Source: Cristatella mucedo
Taxonomy: Eukaryota; Bryozoa; Phylactolaemata; Cristatellidae
Direction: 5' to 3'
DNA: 64,000 nt
NCBI GenBank assembly: GCA_009760855.2
Contig: WPIO01000098.1
Location: forward strand, 757,501-821,500
Under the pieces are notes generated by a model that was given only the letters and a program-made list of their open reading frames with translations, was not told where the DNA came from and searched no databases. Both the position numbers and the translations under genes were made by a program. Positions within the stretch are counted from its first letter, which is position 1, and each line of letters begins with the position of its first letter. Positions 32,548 through 44,664 of this stretch are shown in pieces.

Positions 32548-34439
32548 ACCTAATGGTAATCCTCTACCCCCAGAAGAAACTGGGGAGCGCGAAACATTGC
32601 CTACCAAGGGGGCCAGCCAAGGCCGTTGAGAAATAACTAGGATGATTCCTGATATTAAGCACTTGACAGGAAGTGCTTGAATATTAGTTCTTTAGAGTAT
32701 GGCCTTATGAGTAAGCTCTTGAAAGTCAGCAATTAACAGGCAATGTTTTACAGAAACCTCGACATTGTAGCTGATACTGCTAACGTTGGCAGACAATATT
32801 ATTTATATAATTAATGTGCCACATCATCGAGCAATGACTTTTCGCGAGCAACGTTCTTTGATTAACTTGAAGAGCTGCAACAGCTGTTCAGCAGATGCCT
32901 TAAATTCAAAGCACTAGACAGCTCATTTGTTGTCTCGAGAGGACCATATAATGACACAACAGTTACCGTAATAAAAAGACTGCTGTGTAGCGCCCTGAGC
33001 TAACTAAATGTCTTTCTTGAAAGTATAAGCCGGCTTTAAGGAAAAATGAATGCGATGATGGTCGGCGATACATAGCATAGCAGCAGCACAAACCAGCTTG
33101 TAAAGCACAGTTAACCCTGACCTAACACAAGCTGGAATAATATATAAGGGATTAGCTACTTTTTTAAATAATATATTGGCAGTAGGTGTCTTGACTTTAG
33201 AAAAAACTGTGTCCCAAGCTTACGCAGCGGCATGTGAAATAAAGCACATATTCTTACACACATTTAAGATCTTTTGGAGACGCAGCTGCACGAATTACTT
33301 GACTCAGGAGAACGGGCAGACTGGGGAGCGGTCAAAGTGCCTAGCCTGATTGGAAAGTAGTGCTGATGGGTCGGCTTGAGGAACAGCAGGAAGTGGAGAC
33401 AAAATGAGTGAAACAACGTGTTATCAATAATAGGAATGCCGGAACAGGTCTACGTGAAGTGGCTTAAGATGGCGACAGCAAAGATGACGATGTACAAAAC
33501 TTGGCGGCTGAGTTTTGCACCTATGGTGAGCACTGTATTCTGTATTGCATAGACCGACGATCTTCAGATATTGAGCTACAAAAGATGAGAAGGAATGCCA
33601 AATTTGCCTGCAGCAACTTGAATGAGTCATTCTAGTCTTAGCAAGACCTAATTTAGAAAAATAAAGAACCTAATGGTTGGCATACCTGACTTGAGCGAGT
33701 AGGTCTTCTCGTTAGAATTTACATCGAATTAGACCGTAAATGTTTAGTGCAGATCCTACATGTTAATGCGATGTAATTTTTGTTAGATCAGTAAGTTTTG
33801 ATATCGCTGCAACAAATCTGGAATTATCCGCAATTATTTAATTTGCCTAAATTCTCGTAAAATCAAAAAAATTGGTAGGTGTCCAAATGCGAATGTCACA
33901 GGCACTTGTAGTAAGGAATCCAAATTAATTATGCACACTGAACAACAAGAAGGGAGTGAAGGGCATGTATGCTGCAAGTCATTAGCACTAATTAAGGCGA
34001 GAAAGCTCGCCCTTCCTTCTTTCACTCCGCAAAATGGCCACCGGTACTTCAGGGAGTCACGCGGATTAGACGTGTAATTTTACTGTGACTCAGCTAAGTG
34101 ACTCGTCGGGCAGTGAGATCTAGTCTCAATTAAATAAGTCCTAGATTGTGGTTTCTGATTATGCTAGCAATTGGGAGAGCAGAAAATTTCTCATGGAACA
34201 GGACATAAGAGATACACCTGTGCTACCTCATAATGTAGAAGCCCCTCGACTGGCTGCTTTCCTTTCACATAATTGGTAATAATGGTAGGTGTGCCACAGC
34301 CAAGCGGTGACATGAATTTTATGTCAGATAAAGAATATTTCCCAATTCAGTAGATTATCACCAAGGCATTAATGGTACTGCAATGCAGCCATTAAATTCC
34401 TATCTCATTGGAAGACTACATAGTATTGATGGCAACTTT
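32548..34439. other. No recognised feature
   Basis: About 1.9 kb of unique-looking, moderately AT-rich sequence with short ORFs only. Confidence 0.45.
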
Positions 34440-35632
34440 CAGAAAACGGTCATCCGGTAAACCACTGAAATATGGTATATCTCTTGGCTCAGTGCTTCGT
34501 CCTATTCTTTCTAGGTTTATACTATTCCTCGTGCCGTAGGGATACAAGGCAAGCGTTAGGCTTTCATTTCAATGCAGATGGCACTCAGATGTTCAGTTGC
34601 TTTTATTCCTATCCAGCACTCTAGCAGGTCAACTTATTTTAACCCCGGCGGTGTGTGTTGGTGTCAACTGAACATGGATGGCTGAAAACGCTGTACAAAT
34701 TAACGATGATAAAACCAAACTCTGCGTGACGGGAAAACCATATTTTGTTTAGAAATGAGAAACCCTATAGCTCAAAATTGGCTCCTCCATTGTATCTCCT
34801 GCTGTTTCTACACGAAATGTGGGTGGTTTGAGTAAAAGTGACTTTACACAAGACGATCTTAGTAGCTCCAAAGGCAAGTTTGTCTACTTTTAGCTACGTA
34901 TTATTTCCAAAACTTGGGCTTGCTTAGACAGGTGTACCACAGCTAAATTGATCCATCCATGTGTGACATTCTATCTAGACTTCAGTTACTCACTGTCTGC
35001 TGGTATACCAGCCTATGCAATCAGGTGCTAACACTTAGTGCAAAGCTCTGCTACCAGGCTTCTCTGCTAAGCTTCGCAGTTGCCATCTTACACCAAATGT
35101 ATTTTCCTGCCGTGGCTCTCGGTCAAGGTTCCGTCATAGTTTTGCTCCAGCCTACCTGTCAGATTTAATTCACCACTCAGCTAACTATCGTTTCCCTAGG
35201 TTTTCTAGATCTAGTCGTTTACCTACACCGCGTGCGAACCTCATATCCTTTATGGGCTTTGCCTTTAGTTCGTGTACTCCCACAGCCTTGAACTCACTTC
35301 CAACTAGCTTTATGAAAACCCAGGACATTACAACAATAAAAAAGAAGCTAACATTTATTTATTACCAAGATAAACTAGTGGTTCATGTCGATTCATCAAT
35401 TGCATGCGTACTCATGTCGTCACCATGCATGCTACTACTAACCAAGTTTGCATACTCACCTTATGCATGTCATTCCTTAACATGTTATAATTGTTCATGT
35501 GGAGCAAGCTATCAACGATCATTCGATCAATTTTCCTTGGCAGCAAATGTAAATGGAATTGAAAGAGATTATGTTATCGGAGGACGCATTCAAAACGTAT
35601 AATTATAATTATTAATTTATTCTTAATTATCA
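34440..35632 (+). pseudogene. LINE-A-like copy from RT catalytic region to tail
   Basis: Decayed blocks appear in order: ISLGSVLRPILS (family PQGSVLGP.LF), then a shifted FHFNADGTQMFSCF, which sits where YADDTQ should be, so the catalytic YADD reads NADG here. Next are NDDKTKLCVTG, a degraded VQN.AA-like block, PTALNSLPTSFMKTQDITTI and KKKLTF, then the 3' UTR and a diverged tail (AAATGTAAATGGAATTGAAA, GAGATTATGTTATCGG). Many stops and frameshifts mark an old copy. It covers the active-site region missing in most other copies. Confidence 0.85.
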
Positions 35633-36129
35633 TATTCTATGAGCTCTCTAAGCTTCTTTATAAAAGAGACGTGAGGCTGGACTTCTTGGATCTATAAAAA
35701 AATATTGCTCTCATATTTGTTGCTAGCTCGCACGTGCCTAGTGGATTGTTTTGGTCTCCTCACTACAGGCGGATTATACTAGCCAATAGGGAAGCATGGA
35801 TCTAACCAGATATTTAGTCAGTGACTGTAATGGACACTGTGTATCGTAAACTGCTATACAATTACACTTGCAAGAATCATAAAACCTTCTGGAATATGTC
35901 GTTGCCCACTATTTAGTGGACGCCGTTACTAATTATATGTCGGAATCTTGGAGTATCCGCCCACTGCTTTCGGCACCATACACTTTCTGCTGTGATGGCT
36001 GACTTCGGGATGAAATTATACGCCTACATAAATTGCTGAAACATTTTTAATATTATCATTTGCCATGCCGAGAATTAAGTGTACCAATACCAACATAACT
36101 ATTCCCTGTATGAAATCAAGTGCAAGCCC
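35633..36129. other. No recognised feature
   Basis: AT-rich unique-looking sequence before another LINE-A tail. Confidence 0.4.
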
Positions 36130-36250
36130 ATTAGTTACTATTGACCATGTTTCCTTATCAATAAATGTAACGCACCTGAAATGAGCTTGAGTTCTCTGAG
36201 GGCGCTTCGCTTAGCGCATTGTTAATATTATTATTATTATTATTAATTGT
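36130..36250 (+). mobile_element. LINE-A 3' tail
   Basis: ATTGACCATGTTTCCTTATC, AAATGTAACGCACC, GAGTTCTCTGAGGGCGCTTC and an (ATT)7-like end. Confidence 0.8.
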
Positions 36251-37109
36251 CCTCTAACTTAGCTCAAATGTAATGACGGAAAGACAATCCAAACACTGAA
36301 GAGTTGTGGAAACGTTGATTCCTATCTTCTGATCGACTTAACCCGGATCTTAGCTCAGGTCCAAGTAGCTCCTACTTCAATACTAAGATTCTGAGTTACT
36401 GTCAGCTAGCAATATAATTCTTAATTTATTAAAGGAAGTGAGATGACTCAGTATTGCCAATCGGCGCAATATTCATAATATGGTAAAATTAGCTAACTCA
36501 CGTTTTCTCCTCACTGAGAAATAGATTCCTTCAATCGGCCTCAAAATATCCACGATTGACAAGGTAGTTATAGAGCAGAAAGATTAACTTAGTTTTTCTT
36601 TGAAAAATGTAGTTTACACTAGTCTGAGTGAAGTAATGCTAGCTCATAACTCGTTGTCAATAAGAAAACGAAAGGCTCTGACGTCACGTGTCTGGCTCTG
36701 ACGAATTTGGCCAAAACTCTGGCAGCCAAAGGATACTTACTCTCTCGACCCCCGAAATACAAAAACCTACAAGGCATGGCTCGTGGCTCAAATTCAGGTA
36801 GCAGTAAAGATTTCATTACCAATATGTTAGCAGTATGGGAGCAACTACTTGAGAGACTATGCGACCGTGATTGTAGAAAAAGTCCAAGTGCAGTGGTTTA
36901 AAAGCTCGTCTTAGAGTCTTAGAATTGGTATTTGTCAGCAGCCTAGTTTCTGTAGATTCGGTGGTGATTTGTGTCTTCTTTAATCGAGATCCACATAGTT
37001 GATGATGATGATGATTGCAGCTTATTCCCGCCTCTAATGGGCTTTAGCTAGGTCTCAATATCCGTCTCCTGAAAGGTTTTACAGCGTCGCAGCCTTCACC
37101 TTTGCTGAT
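36251..37109. other. No recognised feature
   Basis: Unique-looking sequence with a short (GAT)n at about 37000-37015. It borders the segmental duplication. Confidence 0.4.
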
Positions 37110-37117
37110 GACAAAAC

Positions 37118-37345
37118 TCAAAGAATTTTGCAAGTGTCATAGAAAAAATTGAGCACCAGCACATAAGCTACATCATCCCAAGTAAAAATTCTTTGTTGAG
37201 GCTGAGACAGCGGCTCAACTTCTCCCTGACACCGCCATGTCCCGCGAATTTGCACTTCTAATACACCGATTGGCCAATTACACTGAATAGAGTCTACTTT
37301 GCATTCACAATACCCATTGTTCTGATATCCGTTCAATCGCGCCAT
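37118..37345 (-). pseudogene. Shared minus-strand ORF of the duplication, copy A
   Basis: A 75-codon ORF that starts at ATG (37343-37345). It shares with the copy-B ORF at 48890-49105 the start Met-Ala, the block NNGYCE..VDSIQ.N.PIG at residues about 9-27, and a similar length and end. Outside this block the copies differ strongly. I recognise no family. It could be a first exon on the minus strand or coincidental openness of a conserved sequence. Confidence 0.25.
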
Positions 37346-38457
37346 TTTGGGATCCTGCGAGTTGCACGGCGGTTGAGTGTACTCGGTTTGGCTGTATACG
37401 GGCGCATTACTTCTATCTTTTATTAAGTTTCTTGGGATTGTTTATTAACTTTGCTGCCTGTTTCAGGTACGTGCGAAGTGTAATTCGTTCGGAGAGCGAC
37501 AGAGCCATTTCAACATTATCCAGGGAATAGATGACGACCGCAACTTTGCTGCCTTCACGGAGGTATGTCGCAAGGTAAAGTATACGATAGTTTACCTTTT
37601 AATATAGTCAATACATAGCTGCTGCAATTAGTAGTTACATTTTGTGATTCGCGTGCGGTCCTTGATTGAAAGGTCTTTATTCAAATGTAGCTGTAAGCTT
37701 CCCAACATTTACAGTAGAAAGTCTTGTGAATGGTTACCCAGGCTGGTGCTGCCTTGGAACTCCTAATGTTGCTCAATGAACCATGCTGTATGTATTACCT
37801 CAGCTTGAGAGCCGGACGTAAAAAGGTGCATGGCTTTGATAGCTGGAGGTTGCTGTGATCACTTCAAATAAGTGGCAAACCACTCCTTTATATTTTAAAG
37901 ACTGTTTTCGTGCAACCAACCCTTTCGGCATTCTGACTAAGGAGATATCAATGCCAATGTATCGGGTCTTGGACTGAGGACGTGCGACGACTGACTGGGG
38001 AATGATTGGGCCAGCTGGTCATCCAGGTCAGTCTGGAACGAGTAATTAGTGTCGACCGCTCTCATCGATTGGTCTGTCATGTTACTGTTATGCAGATAAT
38101 GTAGGTATATAGTAAATTTGAATGTTTCTGCCTGCATTGGTATATTACACTGCCTTACATATTACATTATCAGTTTGGATGATATCGTCGTGCACCGGTG
38201 GTCTAGTTAATGCTTTCCTGCAGACACTGAGCCATTATATCTTTAATTGAGCTGAAGTGGATCTCTACGTAATAGTTGTGGTAATAGGAGCTGTGCTGAC
38301 ATTCAACAGCTATGGGAGCATGCTGGATTGTGGGTGATTTTTGAGGCAGGCATGACCAGCAAGTTTTAACTGGGACGACATCTAGCTTAGCAAGTTCAAG
38401 AAATTGGTTGCTTCAGCTATGGTCAGGCACAATCTAGCTATTGCGATTGCCTAGAGA

Positions 38458-38783
38458 CCAGCGTCAGAAAATCCCCTGACCTGACCACATTTAAAAGGAA
38501 CTTAAAAAACACCTATTTAGGACAGCATTTAATGGGTCCCTGTGATTCGTCCTTCATTTGCTTATGCATGCTGACACTGTGCATGAGGCCACTAACCACA
38601 TTTGCATGCTGACCTTGTGCACGTCAACCCTAACCACATTATTCAGTTTGCTTGTTTTTCAAGCATGACTTTACTTACCATTCAATTGCATTTCCCTTTG
38701 CAGCAAAGCGTAAAATGTAAAGCGCCTAGAAAGAGATTAAGTTCTCTGACGGCGCTTTATCAAGTGCATTATTAATATTATTT
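38458..38783 (+). mobile_element. LINE-A 3' end in copy A
   Basis: Starts in the last RT block (CCTGACCACATTTAAAAGG, AACTTAAAAAACACC), then the 3' UTR and the complete tail (GTAAAGCGCCTAGAAAGAG, TTAAGTTCTCTGACGGCGC, TTTATCAAGTGCATTATT). It is absent at the matching place in copy B (about 50110), so it is younger than the duplication or was lost in B. Confidence 0.9.
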
Positions 38784-39959
38784 TGTTTATATGATGTATA
38801 CTTGTTCACTGTCTTTCTGTAGAACCGAGTATAAGACTGGCTAAGCTAGCTGAGCTTAGCCAAGATCTCGGTCAAATCCAGTATTTATTGGCCCGTGTTA
38901 AATGCATTGCATCTAACCCATTCATTAGATAATGTTTGCACGTTGTTTAACGTTTTACCCCACTCACTCGAACGTACTTAGTTCAGCTGGTTTAGCCAGA
39001 GACCAAGAGATATGAAACTGTGTTATCTGATAATAAATAACAGCCAAGGTTGATATCGGCGATTCCATTAGCAGGAGGGGGGGTAACTTGAAAAATTGTG
39101 TGGACTTAACAGAGACCTTAAGGGATACATCTTATGGCAGCACATACTCTTCGATGAAGGCTGATGAGCATGTTTTGATGTACTATTCCAAGGAAACATA
39201 TTAGCCGACGAGTTCACCGACCGAGGCATATAAAGTAGGACAGCGTCACTATTTCACTTAGAGGTTTATTGTATTATTTCTAATTGGGATGACGGTCATC
39301 AGCGACCGCGAAACGAGGCTAGGCAGCCATAGCCTAGCTAAGCTAGTCAAAGCATTGGCAAAAATGTGGTTGTAATAAGCTTTGCTGCCTGCCGATCGTT
39401 CTTCTTCACCTTCGTTGTTTCCATTCTATTATTTAAGTACATCCAGGTCTGACTGACACTTTTCCTGTGGAAATCTTCTCCGGCCGAAATTTTCTCAGCC
39501 CAGGAGTGTCCTAGCCGATCCGTGATGGACTTGATGCTAAAATAAAAAGACGTAATTCGAAAAGACATTTGAGCGTATATTTTTCTGTTCGTTGATGACT
39601 TGTTTTGTTAGCTTCTGTTTAGGACTGGAAAAGTAGGGCCCCAGTAAACGTATACTCTTAATAGAAATGCTTTACCGAGGGGGTTATTTAGGAAAAATGG
39701 TTAACTTCAGCCAAATAGCGGATTATATTTCTGTCACCGTATTCATAACGTTAGGCTATCTGCAACAATAGTAGGGCTATTTGGCCAAAGCAGTTGGACG
39801 TGACTTTAAGCTAATCAGTTGCTACAGCTCTTCCATTGGTGTACGTGCTTAAATATAGTCATGTATGCTTTTGGAAGAGCTACAGCAGTGGATGCTTGCT
39901 TCTTGTGGCGATTGTCGGAGCCAAGATTGTAGTCACAGTTTCTGATGTTTACCATTCCA

Positions 39960-40072
39960 GTTGTTGTGCTCACCATTCAATTGCATTTCCATTTGCAGCA
40001 AATGTAAAGCTCCTAGAAAGAGATCGAGTTCACTGAGGGCGTTTTATCAAGTGCATTATTATTATAATTATT
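39960..40072 (+). mobile_element. LINE-A tail in copy A
   Basis: CACCATTCAATTGCATTTCC, GCAGCAAATGTAAAGCTCC, AGAAAGAGATCGAGTTCAC, GAGGGCGTTTTATCAAGTGC and (ATT)n. Confidence 0.85.
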
Positions 40073-40104
40073 CTTGTACTAGTATAAAAACAGAGCTAAC
40101 ATTT

Positions 40105-40258
40105 GTGTTTTCTATTGACTATGCTAACACTAACCATTCAATTGTGCTTCCTAGGCAGCCTATGCAGCCTATGCAGCCTATGCAGCCTATGCAGAGTGCC
40201 TGGACACAGACTGAAGAAATAGAGTTCTCTTAGGGCGCTAAAACAAAGGCATTATTAA
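40105..40258 (+). mobile_element. LINE-A tail variant with 9-bp repeat
   Basis: A second, more diverged tail (TATTGACTATGCTAACACTA, GAAATAGAGTTCTCTTAGGG, CGCTAAAACAAAGGC). It contains GCAGCCTAT four times in a row at 40155-40190. The matching place in copy B (57660-57790) has no such expansion. Confidence 0.75.
40155..40190 (+). repeat. 9-bp tandem repeat, four exact units
   Basis: GCAGCCTAT x4, copy A only. Confidence 0.97.
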
Positions 40259-40905
40259 TATAGTTATTTCAATATTAATCAATTTTTCATTAATAACTAC
40301 CAAATCATGATAAGTTGATAACTTTACCGAGAACAAACGATTTCGCTCAATCGTACAAAATACCCTGTACGTATCTAATGTAGACCATTCTTAGTGTCGT
40401 TGGCAAATAGCACCTCATTACGAGCCACGTGACTGGCAGATGAGTACGATGAGCTTGGTAAAATTATGCTAAACTTGCTTAGCGTCTCATGGTGCAAACG
40501 TGGAGATTGCTGTAGACCTTCAGTTCGTTAAAACTCTACCTCGAAGGCTAACAAACTCTGATTTTCGTAAGTCTTCACATAGGATAGTTAATCCATATGC
40601 TTATTTCTCTTAAAAAAGGATACGAGTTTCGTGAGATCTGAAATTAAAGTACTTTTTGATAGGCTTATATGTCTCAAATTTCAGTACCTGAACTTCAGCC
40701 TTCGTGCTTCAGTGGCAGACGCCCTGTGGCTTGTCAATGGTTGGCATATGCCACGTAAAATCCACCACTGTTGTATGTCTGACCTATATCCTGATTGCTT
40801 AATACATGATGTGGACCAGACATGCAATAGTGACGGATAGCATGCACAAGCTTGTTCACTGACTGCAGCATCGATTTTAAAATAATGTTTTTATTATTTT
40901 GAGTA

Positions 40906-41352
40906 GTGTCTCATATTTTATTTTTGTGCTTGTTCTGTTTTCCAATCAATGGCTGCATTACTTGTCAGAGTAGGTTGCAGGCTAAAGCTGCTTTCTGTCT
41001 CTTGGCTGAGGCGACTGAGTTTCTGCCAGTTACAACCACTTCAACCTGGAAGAGCTACAGATTTAACGCTCAGACAAGTTACGGCTAGCGATCCACTTTT
41101 ATGTTTTTTTCTAATAAATGCGCTGCTGTAGCATTACTGTTCACTGTCATGATATATCTTCTCATAATAAAGTCCAGTACCACTGTAGCCGCAATTCGTA
41201 CTGCTATAAGTGACAGGTCTACCTTGGCAAAGTGGAAATGTTCAGATGATTTAAAACTGACGACTATGTTTGCAAATATGAGGCCTACATTTAGTAGCGA
41301 GTTTGTACGTCTGACGATGCCGTTTCTTTGCAGTGGCAAGCTTTGCAGCTGA
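40906..41352 (+). pseudogene. Candidate novel gene remnant in U1, hydrophobic segment
   Basis: One forward frame runs 149 codons to TGA with a single internal stop (TAG, about 41086). The same frame in U4 (60122-60565) ends at the aligned TGA and has only two internal stops. The shared peptide has a short hydrophobic start (ILFLCLFC), QAKAAF.LLAEAT, TTS.W..YRF, then NKCAAVALLF and a hydrophobic run to about IKSS, then VAAI.TA and STLA..KCSD. The hydrophobic run of about 20 residues could be a membrane segment. U2, U3 and U5 keep NKC.A.A/PLLF to VAA. No family is recognised. The minus strand is also open across this block in U1, U3 and U5, so the coding strand is not proven. Confidence 0.4.
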
Positions 41353-41473
41353 CCGCAACACTTCGATATGCCTTTACCGAAAAAAAGGATTGAAGGCAGC
41401 ACGTGCCTGCTTTCAGACTTTGTTTAAGAAGTACCAGAAAGGTAATCCAAAGGACACGACAGAATTTATTAAA
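41334..41473 (+). pseudogene. Exon-like block with KKYQKG motif, U1
   Basis: Flanked by an acceptor-like TTTCTTTGCAG (ends 41333) and a strong donor GTGAGT (41474). Between them 140 nt are open in one phase: ASFAADRNTSICLY, RKKGLKAARACFQTLFKKYQ, KGNPKDTTEFIK. U2 and U5 carry the related SEKRLK..CTCIQIFSKKY, then KG.PEDW..VIE, with a stop in each. U4 carries FKKACACFQILFKKYQKG before a 1-bp deletion. Conservation of this peptide in four copies suggests a real ancestral exon. Function unknown. Confidence 0.4.
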
Positions 41474-41789
41474 GTGAGTTGTTGTCATTCCAGATACCTA
41501 TCGGTGTAGCCTTTGTACTTTATGCTTCCAGCATTGTATGATGCAAGGTTACAAGTGAATTGACACTTAAATATATTTATATTCTGTACAAATGCAGTAC
41601 CAGTTACGGTATCGGAACCAATAGTATCATGATTCAGTTTAATACTATGTGTACAGTTTTGCGTGGAAGCAATTATGTGGAGAGCCTCAGTGCAGCAGAT
41701 TGACTTCATTGAATTCTCTTTAGAGACTTGCTAAGTTGTTTAGCACGGTCATGATAGGAATTTTTGAAGGTTGAGTAATTGGATAAAAT

Positions 41790-43010
41790 TAGAGCTGATG
41801 CATGAAATTAAAGTACGACTTGATACGTTTATATGTCTCAAAATTCAGTACCTCAACTTTCAGCCCTCGTGCTTCACTGGCAGGCGGCCAGTGGCATGTC
41901 AATGGTAAGATGGCACAGGCCACCGGATATCTATCACTTTTGTTTGTCCGACCTATATCCTGATAACTTATTACATGATATAGACCCGACATGCAACAGT
42001 GACGGATGATTTGCACCAGCTCGTTCACTCAGTCTAGTACCTAGTTCATAATAATACGGTATTTGAATATTGATTATTATCTATCTCGTACTTTTAGTGC
42101 TTGCTCTGTATTTCAATCAGTGGCTGCATTACTTGACATTGTTAAGTGCCGGCTAAAGCAGCTTTCTGATTCTCGGCTGAGGCGTCTGCGTTTCTGCCAT
42201 GTGCTGCCACTTCAAGCTGGAAGAGCTCCAGATTTAACGGTTAGGCACGTTACGACAAACGATTCATTTCTACTGCTTATTTCAATAAATGTGCTGCTGT
42301 AGCATTACTGTTCATCGTCATGCTATCTTTTCTCGTGATGAAGTACAGTACTGCTGTAGCCGCAATTGATACTGCTATTAGTAAGGTTCTGCTGTGGCAA
42401 TGTGTAAAGATCAAACAGTTGACAACTGAGGATTACATCTATAATTATCATGCCAAAATTACGTGGCAAGTTTGCATGTCTGACGATGCCGTTTTTTGCA
42501 TTGTTAAGCCTTGCAGCATACCTTCATACCTCGATATACCGATAGCGAAAAACGATTGAAGTTATCATGTACCTGTATTCAGATCTTTTCTAAGAAGTAC
42601 TAGAAAGGTAAGCCAGAGGATTGGGGTATAGTTATTGAAATGTGTCGTCAATCTAGATACATGTCAGTGTAATAATTGTACTTTATGGTCACAGCATTGT
42701 GTGCTGCAAGGCTAAAGACAAATAGATGCCTAATTGCATTTATATTCAGCTTAAATGCAGTCGCAGCCAACGTATCCGGATACATAGTTATAATATTAAT
42801 AAGAGAATTACCGTGTAGTTTTGTGTCATCCGACTGTCTCATCCATGGAGTAAATAAAACTTTGGTGCCAAAATCATTAGATCAATAGTAGTTCTCCTAC
42901 TTTTGCTATCTGTGGTCTTTTAAGTGAACAACCGTAAGCCTTTTGCGGATCATGCACTCCCAAAGTACAACCACCAATTTCTTCGTACATCAGGTGTGCA
43001 TTCTAGCCGA
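41790..43010 (+). repeat. Five-copy unit, member U2
   Basis: Tandem to U1. Its central part (about 42010-42310) is nearly identical to U5 (about 61220-61520), with only a handful of differences by eye, while flanking parts differ more. A 79-codon frame (42063-42302) is therefore the same in both. Confidence 0.88.
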
Positions 43011-43461
43011 AATGCCTCATATTGATTGCGAAAAAACGGTGCTAAGTCACGGGCAAAGCTTCTGTACTAACAATTAACTAAATTATAGATTTATTAATTC
43101 TAGAGACTGGCTACATCGTTTAGCATGCTGCTGACTGAAATTTCTAGAATTTATGTAATTTTCTAGAACGGGAACCGTAGTATGTTATTGTAACAATATT
43201 ACTTTGATCAGATGTTTTATTGAATGAAACACGGTTCAATTTGCTATGACTTTCTGACAAATATTTATTCAATCTTATTGGTAAAGACACACTTGTATTC
43301 ATAAATTTTCAGACTTGCTAATCAATGACTTTTTAACAAAGCCAAGCTTTTCTGATTCATATATAAGATCTTTGACCAAATGAAATACTTAAGAATCACT
43401 ACTAATCTTCTTCCACAAATGATGACCAGCTTTACCTGACAAAGTTCAGGCGTAGTGCTAA
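43011..43461. repeat. Unique part of copy A after U2
   Basis: Closely matches 62219-62665 of copy B. AT-rich, no ORF of note. Confidence 0.7.
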
Positions 43462-44129
43462 ATACTCAATAATTAATTTATTTGCATTGTTGCAGTTTTC
43501 CATAAGGTAAACACTTCGTTGATTGATTTGTGCTAATTTGAACACAAAATGTACTTTAGTTTAGAGATTCAAATATATGGTTAATGCAAAAAAATCTTAG
43601 GGTAATTATTTTACTGACTTGCCTAATGATTAGCTGCTCCATTCCTGTCGTTCGTTATGTTAATTGACTTGGTTTACGAATCTTACTCGGGGTGGAGTAT
43701 GGAGTAAGTCCAAAATAAGTTATATACAGAAAATATTAACAAATACGTAGATAAATAAGTTATCTTATAGTAATTACAACATGGTGAGTCGTGGCTAGGC
43801 AAATATGATCTGCTATACGTGGTGCTACGGCGATATGCTGATTCGCTGTTATGTGAAAACCAATGAAGCACAACTGCATGCTAAAATAAGTAAATCACTG
43901 TGATTTTGTAAATGTCAAGTTGAGTGCGAGTTTTTCTTATTGACAATATGCAAGTCATATTGTAAGCTAAAACGAAGGTTAGATTGTGTAATAACAATTT
44001 TTCATAAAGAGCACTGGCAGCCATGAAAATGGCTTAAAGACGTAATAAAGGCTTAGCTTCTGCAGAATATTATTAACACATATTTTACAGCATTATGGTA
44101 CCTTAATAGGCAATGCTGTGCCCAGAGTA
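43462..44129. other. Copy-A-specific sequence before LINE-R
   Basis: Absent from copy B. AT-rich; it could be the 3' UTR of LINE-R plus other inserted DNA. I recognise nothing in it. Confidence 0.4.
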
Positions 44130-44490
44130 TGGGTCCCTGCGACTCCCGGCTAGGTAACAGGGAATAAATAACTGCAAACCTGGAAATGGTTTCAGCGAGT
44201 CATAGGTGCAGCATCTCTGCTCGATAATCGTGCACATCCTGTTGACTGCAATGCAGGGATCACCACCTGGCTACCAGCTATACAGGGCGCAGATGACGAA
44301 GGGCCTCAGCACAGCCAACCTGCAGCCACTACTAGGGAAATACCGAGCTATGACCTTGTACTTATCAAGCTTTTTCAGCACAGCAAACACCTTGGCACTA
44401 ATGCTGCCGTCAAATGGCTCCGTTGCATCGATAACAACCAAGTCGGTGATGCTGTCGACGACTATGTCCGCTTTCCGATCCGGACCCCCC
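44130..44490 (-). pseudogene. LINE-R: restriction-enzyme-like endonuclease domain
   Basis: The minus-strand frame reads PDRKADIVVD, then LVVIDATEPFDG, then VFAVLKKLDKYKVIARYF, SSGCRLAVLRPFVICALYSW and a stop. This matches the C-terminal nuclease of R2/NeSL/R4-type LINEs. These have a PD-X(12-14)-D motif followed by V-T-P-F-like and K-Y blocks; here it is AD-X12-D, with Pro changed to Ala. The GALGSW-like block (ALYSW) also fits, and the next codons (PGGDPCIAVNRMC) look like its continuation. The domain would cut the target DNA for integration. The copy is inactive and interrupted upstream by SINE-B. Confidence 0.7.
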
Positions 44491-44664
44491 AAAAAAACAC
44501 TAGCTGATTTAACAACCCTCTTTAGCACAGCAAAATAAGAGCGTTGATGGCTATCACCACCGCTTGCAGTGGCAACAAAGGATTTCCCACTGCGGGACTC
44601 GAACTAACGACCTCAGGACCGAGGATGTGAAAAGCAACTGCCTTACTTAGTGTGCCACCATGGC
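44491..44664 (-). mobile_element. SINE-B copy inside LINE-R
   Basis: The minus strand shows GCCATGGTGGCACACTAAG, GGTCGTTAGTTCGAGTCCCG (B box), GTGGGAAATCC, GCAAGCGGTGGTGATAGCCA and AAATCAGCTAGTGTTTTTTT. It splits the LINE-R frame. Confidence 0.85.

Larger units (their letters stand above)
40625..41790 (+). repeat. Five-copy unit, member U1
   Basis: Begins near GAGATCTGAAATTAAAGTAC and repeats after about 1170 bp as U2. Shared landmarks: ATATGTCTCAAA.TTCAG, ACCTATATCCTGAT, TCAATGGCTGCATTACTTG, GCTAAAGC.GC, AATAAATG.GCTGCTGTAGC, GTACTTTATG and GACTTGCTAAG. U4 is its counterpart in copy B. Confidence 0.88.

Noticed and set aside
37000-37016. (GAT)n tract as a functional site
   Set aside because: It is a short simple repeat with nothing else pointing to function.
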